A stretch of 64,000 nt of DNA from NCBI GenBank assembly GCA_033032175.1, contig CM065334.1, positions 4,833,705 through 4,897,704 on the forward strand, given 5' to 3'. Origin of the DNA: Saturnia japonica (taxonomy: Eukaryota; Arthropoda; Insecta; Lepidoptera; Saturniidae). A program made the translations under genes and the position numbers. Positions 60,401 to 64,000 of the stretch are shown here, piece after piece (within the stretch, counting starts at the first letter, position 1; each line of letters begins with the position of its first letter). Below the pieces are notes generated by a model. That model saw only the letters and a list, made by a program, of their open reading frames with translations, searched no databases and was not told where the DNA came from.

Positions 60401-62982
60401 GAAAGAAAATCAGATCGAAATTCCGACTTTTGATGCCTATATGTCTATATTTATCAAATATAGCGGTGCCTCACGGTTTAACTCGTGTTAGTTTTATACG
60501 ACAAACCTCGCCAACGGACCCCGTGTAGGCAATTTTTTGTACTTTGTTTAAAACTATCGATATTTATATGAGAAGTAAATTAATTTTTCAAATTATAATA
60601 TAGCCTATATTTTATTCGCTGATTCTGTAGCTTTATATTGGTAAATGAATTCGGTTCATTAGTTTTTGAGTTTATCCATTACAAACAAAAATCAAATCTA
60701 TTCTCTTTATAATGTTGGTAGAGGACCACTGTGCGTGGCGACGCTAATAGCCGTAATGCGGCGGGCATTATGTGTTTTATGTAATTATCGACTGTTTCTT
60801 ATTAGGTACCATATTTAACATCTAAGCGATCGAATGAAGGCGCTGAAAAGAGCTCATTCTTATGATCTTTTGGGATTTGTTGCAGCTAGGTAAACTGTGT
60901 ACCTTCCTTTCAAAATATTGTAGCAAAATAGTATGTACATGATAGATAGATTGTTGATAGTTCCAATAACTATCGATAAATCAGAGGACACTCGATGTTT
61001 AATGAACGTATCTTCACTAATAATAATTCATATTCATTCATTCACTTCACTTATCCCCAACGGCATAACTATATCACGCAAAATATCATATGAATATGAC
61101 AGATATATTATGTAAATACCGAAAGTTTGTGTTTTAAAATCATGCCACGAACCCTAGGTTAAGAAACCCTGCTTAAAACTGGATCACAGCAGCGCAAACA
61201 TTACTCTATAGGAGTTTTTGGCGGTACCTTGATCTGTGGTGGTTTTTATTTTTAATCATAAACTGTATTAGTGTTGTTATTACACGATTACGAAAAAGGA
61301 GGGTTGTTTTTCGAGCGTATGCCCTCGTATGTATGTCTATTTATTTAGCACGATCTGTAATTATAGCATACGAGGCGGCAACTAAGTTTACGTCAAGCAA
61401 GTACAGAAAAATTCTTTAGTTTGTGTTTTATAACCTCTTCTCTTAGACTAATAGATACATTTGCGGACACGACTTCGAAAAAGAAGGGTTATGTTTTACG
61501 AGCGTATGATCGGTATGATGCGTATGCATGTATATATATCAGTCTATTTCTTTGGCTTGCTCTGTAGCATAAAGTGCTTGATGGATTTTAGCATTCGTGA
61601 TGTCGCTAGATTCGTTTTAATTGTGGGATTTTTAAGTTGCTACAAAAACTGGTCAGTTTTAACAAGGAAGCCACCATCTTGTTAGCGCTATGTTTGAAGA
61701 TCACAAGAATAATTAGAAAAAACATACTTATTTGTCATTAAATAAGAAGATGAAACATTGCTATATTGTAACAAAAGTAGGTTATTATTCACGTTTATAC
61801 AGTTATTGTATATTTTTATTAAATTAGTTCCACATTTCTGCGCGAATGCGCTGATTCTTGCCGCAAATAAAGTGAGAAGCGTGGCACGAAATGTCTCGGT
61901 TCGGTTCGGTTCGGCGCTTAACGAAGACGGACGAAGTTGATGTTTCGAGCAGCTGTATATATTTGTGTACTAAAATTAGGCCTATAATAAAATCTCCAAA
62001 ATTGGTTCATCTTGTATGTAATCCATAAATGTCGAATTTTAACTCGTTAGAACTTTATTATATGCTCATTTTAATGCACTGACTAATATTACTGAGATAC
62101 GTGCTAGTGTGGAGTCGAGGCGAGAACAACGTATGAACCATGAACGTGGAGTCGATTCGCATATTATTCGCAGGTCGGCACCGTGTTTACCATTTTTTGT
62201 AGGTTTTTAAGCCGCGTCAAAGAAAGTGTGAACGCGTGACTAGGCACGAACATGACTGGGTTCCCCACACTCATTCTTCAGTATTATTGTGCATTAAAAT
62301 TACTGTAAGTCAGTCGAATGAATTAGAACTCTTGGATTCCTGAATTACATATAAGAAGAACCAATTTTAAATCGCTTTTTATTATTAATAGATGCGTAAT
62401 TATAATACAATAATAGGCAAGGCAGGTTAACTTCAACCGTCTTTGTTGAGCGCGCGAAAAATACTGTGAACCAACTGCGAGTGTGGATCGAAGACAGTTC
62501 GCGCCGCGCTTTTCATTGTATTGGCGGCAAGAATTGCGCCGCGTTTTACGCGTGGTGTGTGGAGCGGCTATTAGAAAGGCGATAATTTCTGTGATATATG
62601 ATTTTGCAACGGTATTCTTATCACTAATAATACACTATGTAATACTAATTGGCACCGATAATGTATTAGTCACCTTTAATCTATAATCTACAATATGATT
62701 ACAATTTGCCAATTATTGAAAGGTATACGGTTTGTAAGTATATTTGTATAAGGTAATATCAATAATTACTGATGCTATTGTAAAAATTCTATCGGAGCGA
62801 TAGCTATATTTTATTTTAATTAAATTTTATATTATAATTAAAGCGTACGAAGTCGCGGGCGGTTAGTAGTTGTCTATAATTATCATTATTGCTAATCCTA
62901 TGACTCACTGATGCTTCATAATCATATGATCTTACTATTAAGTGGGCATTTCTTGTATTGTACATTGCATTATTTATATATT
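60401..62982. other. gene-free stretch, CpG-richer at 62.1-62.56 kb
   Basis: A fragment of the 'gtttttg' repeat family lies at 61010-61260, and a short (cggtt)n run at 61899-61915. The interval 62090-62560 is richer in CpG than its surroundings and could be a promoter or first non-coding exon, but no start codon or splice site is convincing. Confidence 0.35.
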
Positions 62983-63740
62983 TACTAGCTGTTTCCGCAG
63001 CTTCGCTTGCTTTGTCTACAGAATTATTGTCGCTGACTTTTTGCAGGTATTTTTAATATCTACAGTTATGTAGTAAATTAATTTTCATATATCTCTTATG
63101 GTTTACTCAGCGTAAGCCATTTAAGCGCCCAAATTGATTCACCGTGACTAGTTTTTTTTATTTGTGCGGAACCCTAATTCTTTTTCTAAAATAAAAGTAG
63201 CCTAAGTTACTCCCTATATCATCAGCTATCTATCAGTGAAAGTCCCGTCAAAATCGGTCCAACCGTTTCGGAGAATACCCGACACAAACAGACAGACAAA
63301 CAAACAAAATTAAAAAAAAATGGGCTTTTTGTTATAGGTATCGTATATACTTTCCTATGCATTTAGTAAAAAACTGTTATTTTGACATTACAAACAGACA
63401 CTTCAATTTTATTAATAGTACTAGTTGTGCCCGTGGCTTCGCTCACGTGGACTACAAAATGCCCGCGCGAATCTTGCCCTCCCCCCTCACTCCCGGCTAA
63501 TTTAATGACAAAAATGCTTGTTGTGGCTGTTCCTTAGAAGATAGATGTATACTCTTTTGGACTTTTTTGTAGGTCTTTCTAATGCCTATAATTATGTAGT
63601 ACATTAATCTGCTATATATCTTCAGGGATTATGCGGTTGCCTATCAGTAAAAGAATTTTTAGAATCAGATTAGTGGTTCCGGAGATTATCTTTTACAAAC
63701 ATAAAAATTATATCTCATTATAGTAGTAGGTACCCTGTGA
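62983..63740 (+). repeat. two head-to-tail copies of the commonest dispersed repeat
   Basis: The first copy runs 62983 ('actagctgtttccgcagct') to 63415 ('cttcaattttattaatag'). The second starts at once with 'tactagttgtgcccgtggct' at 63419 and ends near 63740. The junction shows that the 'ctagt' head directly follows the 'ttattaatagta' tail. Confidence 0.6.
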
Positions 63741-64000
63741 TAGTAGTATAGAAATAAAAAAAGTAGAATCTATACTAATATAATAAAGCGGAAAAGTTTT
63801 TTTTTGCTTAAACACGTTAAACTCTGGAACTACTTGTCGGATTCGCAAAATTCTTTTTGTTTATGATATCCAGACTATCGAGGAATAGTATAGACAATTT
63901 AAGATTGGGCTACAATCCTCAAATAGGCTTCAATATTGATTTTTATTACGTATGTCGGAAGTAAAGGCCCTCCTGAATCGCTTTAACCGCGTGCGCTGGC

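Noticed and set aside
1..64000. CRISPR arrays, bacterial operons, phage or plasmid modules
   Set aside because: Spliced eukaryotic genes and insect transposons throughout; the tandem repeats seen are intronic and lack unique spacers.

Overview
This is nuclear DNA from an insect, most probably a lepidopteran (moth or butterfly). The genes have many small coding exons with GT/AG introns, the intergenic DNA is strongly AT-rich, and dispersed repeats of lepidopteran type dominate (the 'ctagctg…gcttcgct' family, tRNA-derived SINE pieces, RTE-like LINE tails, mariner and Tigger elements, many MITEs). Nothing bacterial, no CRISPR array and no rRNA were seen. The species cannot be named from the sequence.

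Three multi-exon genes are resolved. (1) MEMO1, minus strand, 24381 down to 10187: nine exons, 295 codons, all splice phases agree, all recognised active-site residues present. (2) A HAUS8-like augmin subunit, minus strand, 23153 down to 20132: two exons, lying entirely inside the 6.4-kb first intron of MEMO1 on the same strand. Its first exon has two single-base frame breaks, both in runs of A. (3) Ferrochelatase (FECH), plus strand, 28610 to 41654: ten exons, 399 codons, with a mitochondrial presequence, catalytic His/Glu and all four [2Fe-2S] cysteines. MEMO1 and FECH are divergent, separated by about 4.2 kb filled almost entirely by a structure with inverted ends that contains a dead mariner.

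Three weaker genes: a 132-codon intronless membrane protein of unknown function (5841-6239, minus); a signal-peptide first exon of a secreted protein (52585-52725, plus) whose other exons are not found; and a possible 19-nt microexon plus following exon at the left edge (642-660, 912 on).

Region by region: 1-10 kb is mostly non-coding, with two TIR elements and the small membrane protein. 10-24.4 kb is MEMO1 with the nested HAUS8-like gene and many intronic repeats. 24.4-28.6 kb is the divergent intergenic region. 28.6-41.7 kb is FECH, whose introns hold a LINE insertion with a clean 11-bp target duplication, a ~299-bp tandem array, and repeat copies abutting two splice acceptors. 41.8-52.5 kb is a repeat-rich desert with several well-bounded MITEs, one carrying a probable Harbinger-type TTA duplication. 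52.6-64 kb holds the secreted-protein exon and further fragments of RTE-like, BEL/Pao-like and Tigger elements.

The genes do not form a pathway: MEMO1 acts in cytoplasmic redox/motility biology, HAUS8 in spindle microtubule branching, FECH in the last step of haem synthesis. No new molecular system is evident. The most unusual points are the same-strand nested gene, the A-run frame breaks in it, and the close association of FECH splice acceptors with one dispersed repeat family.
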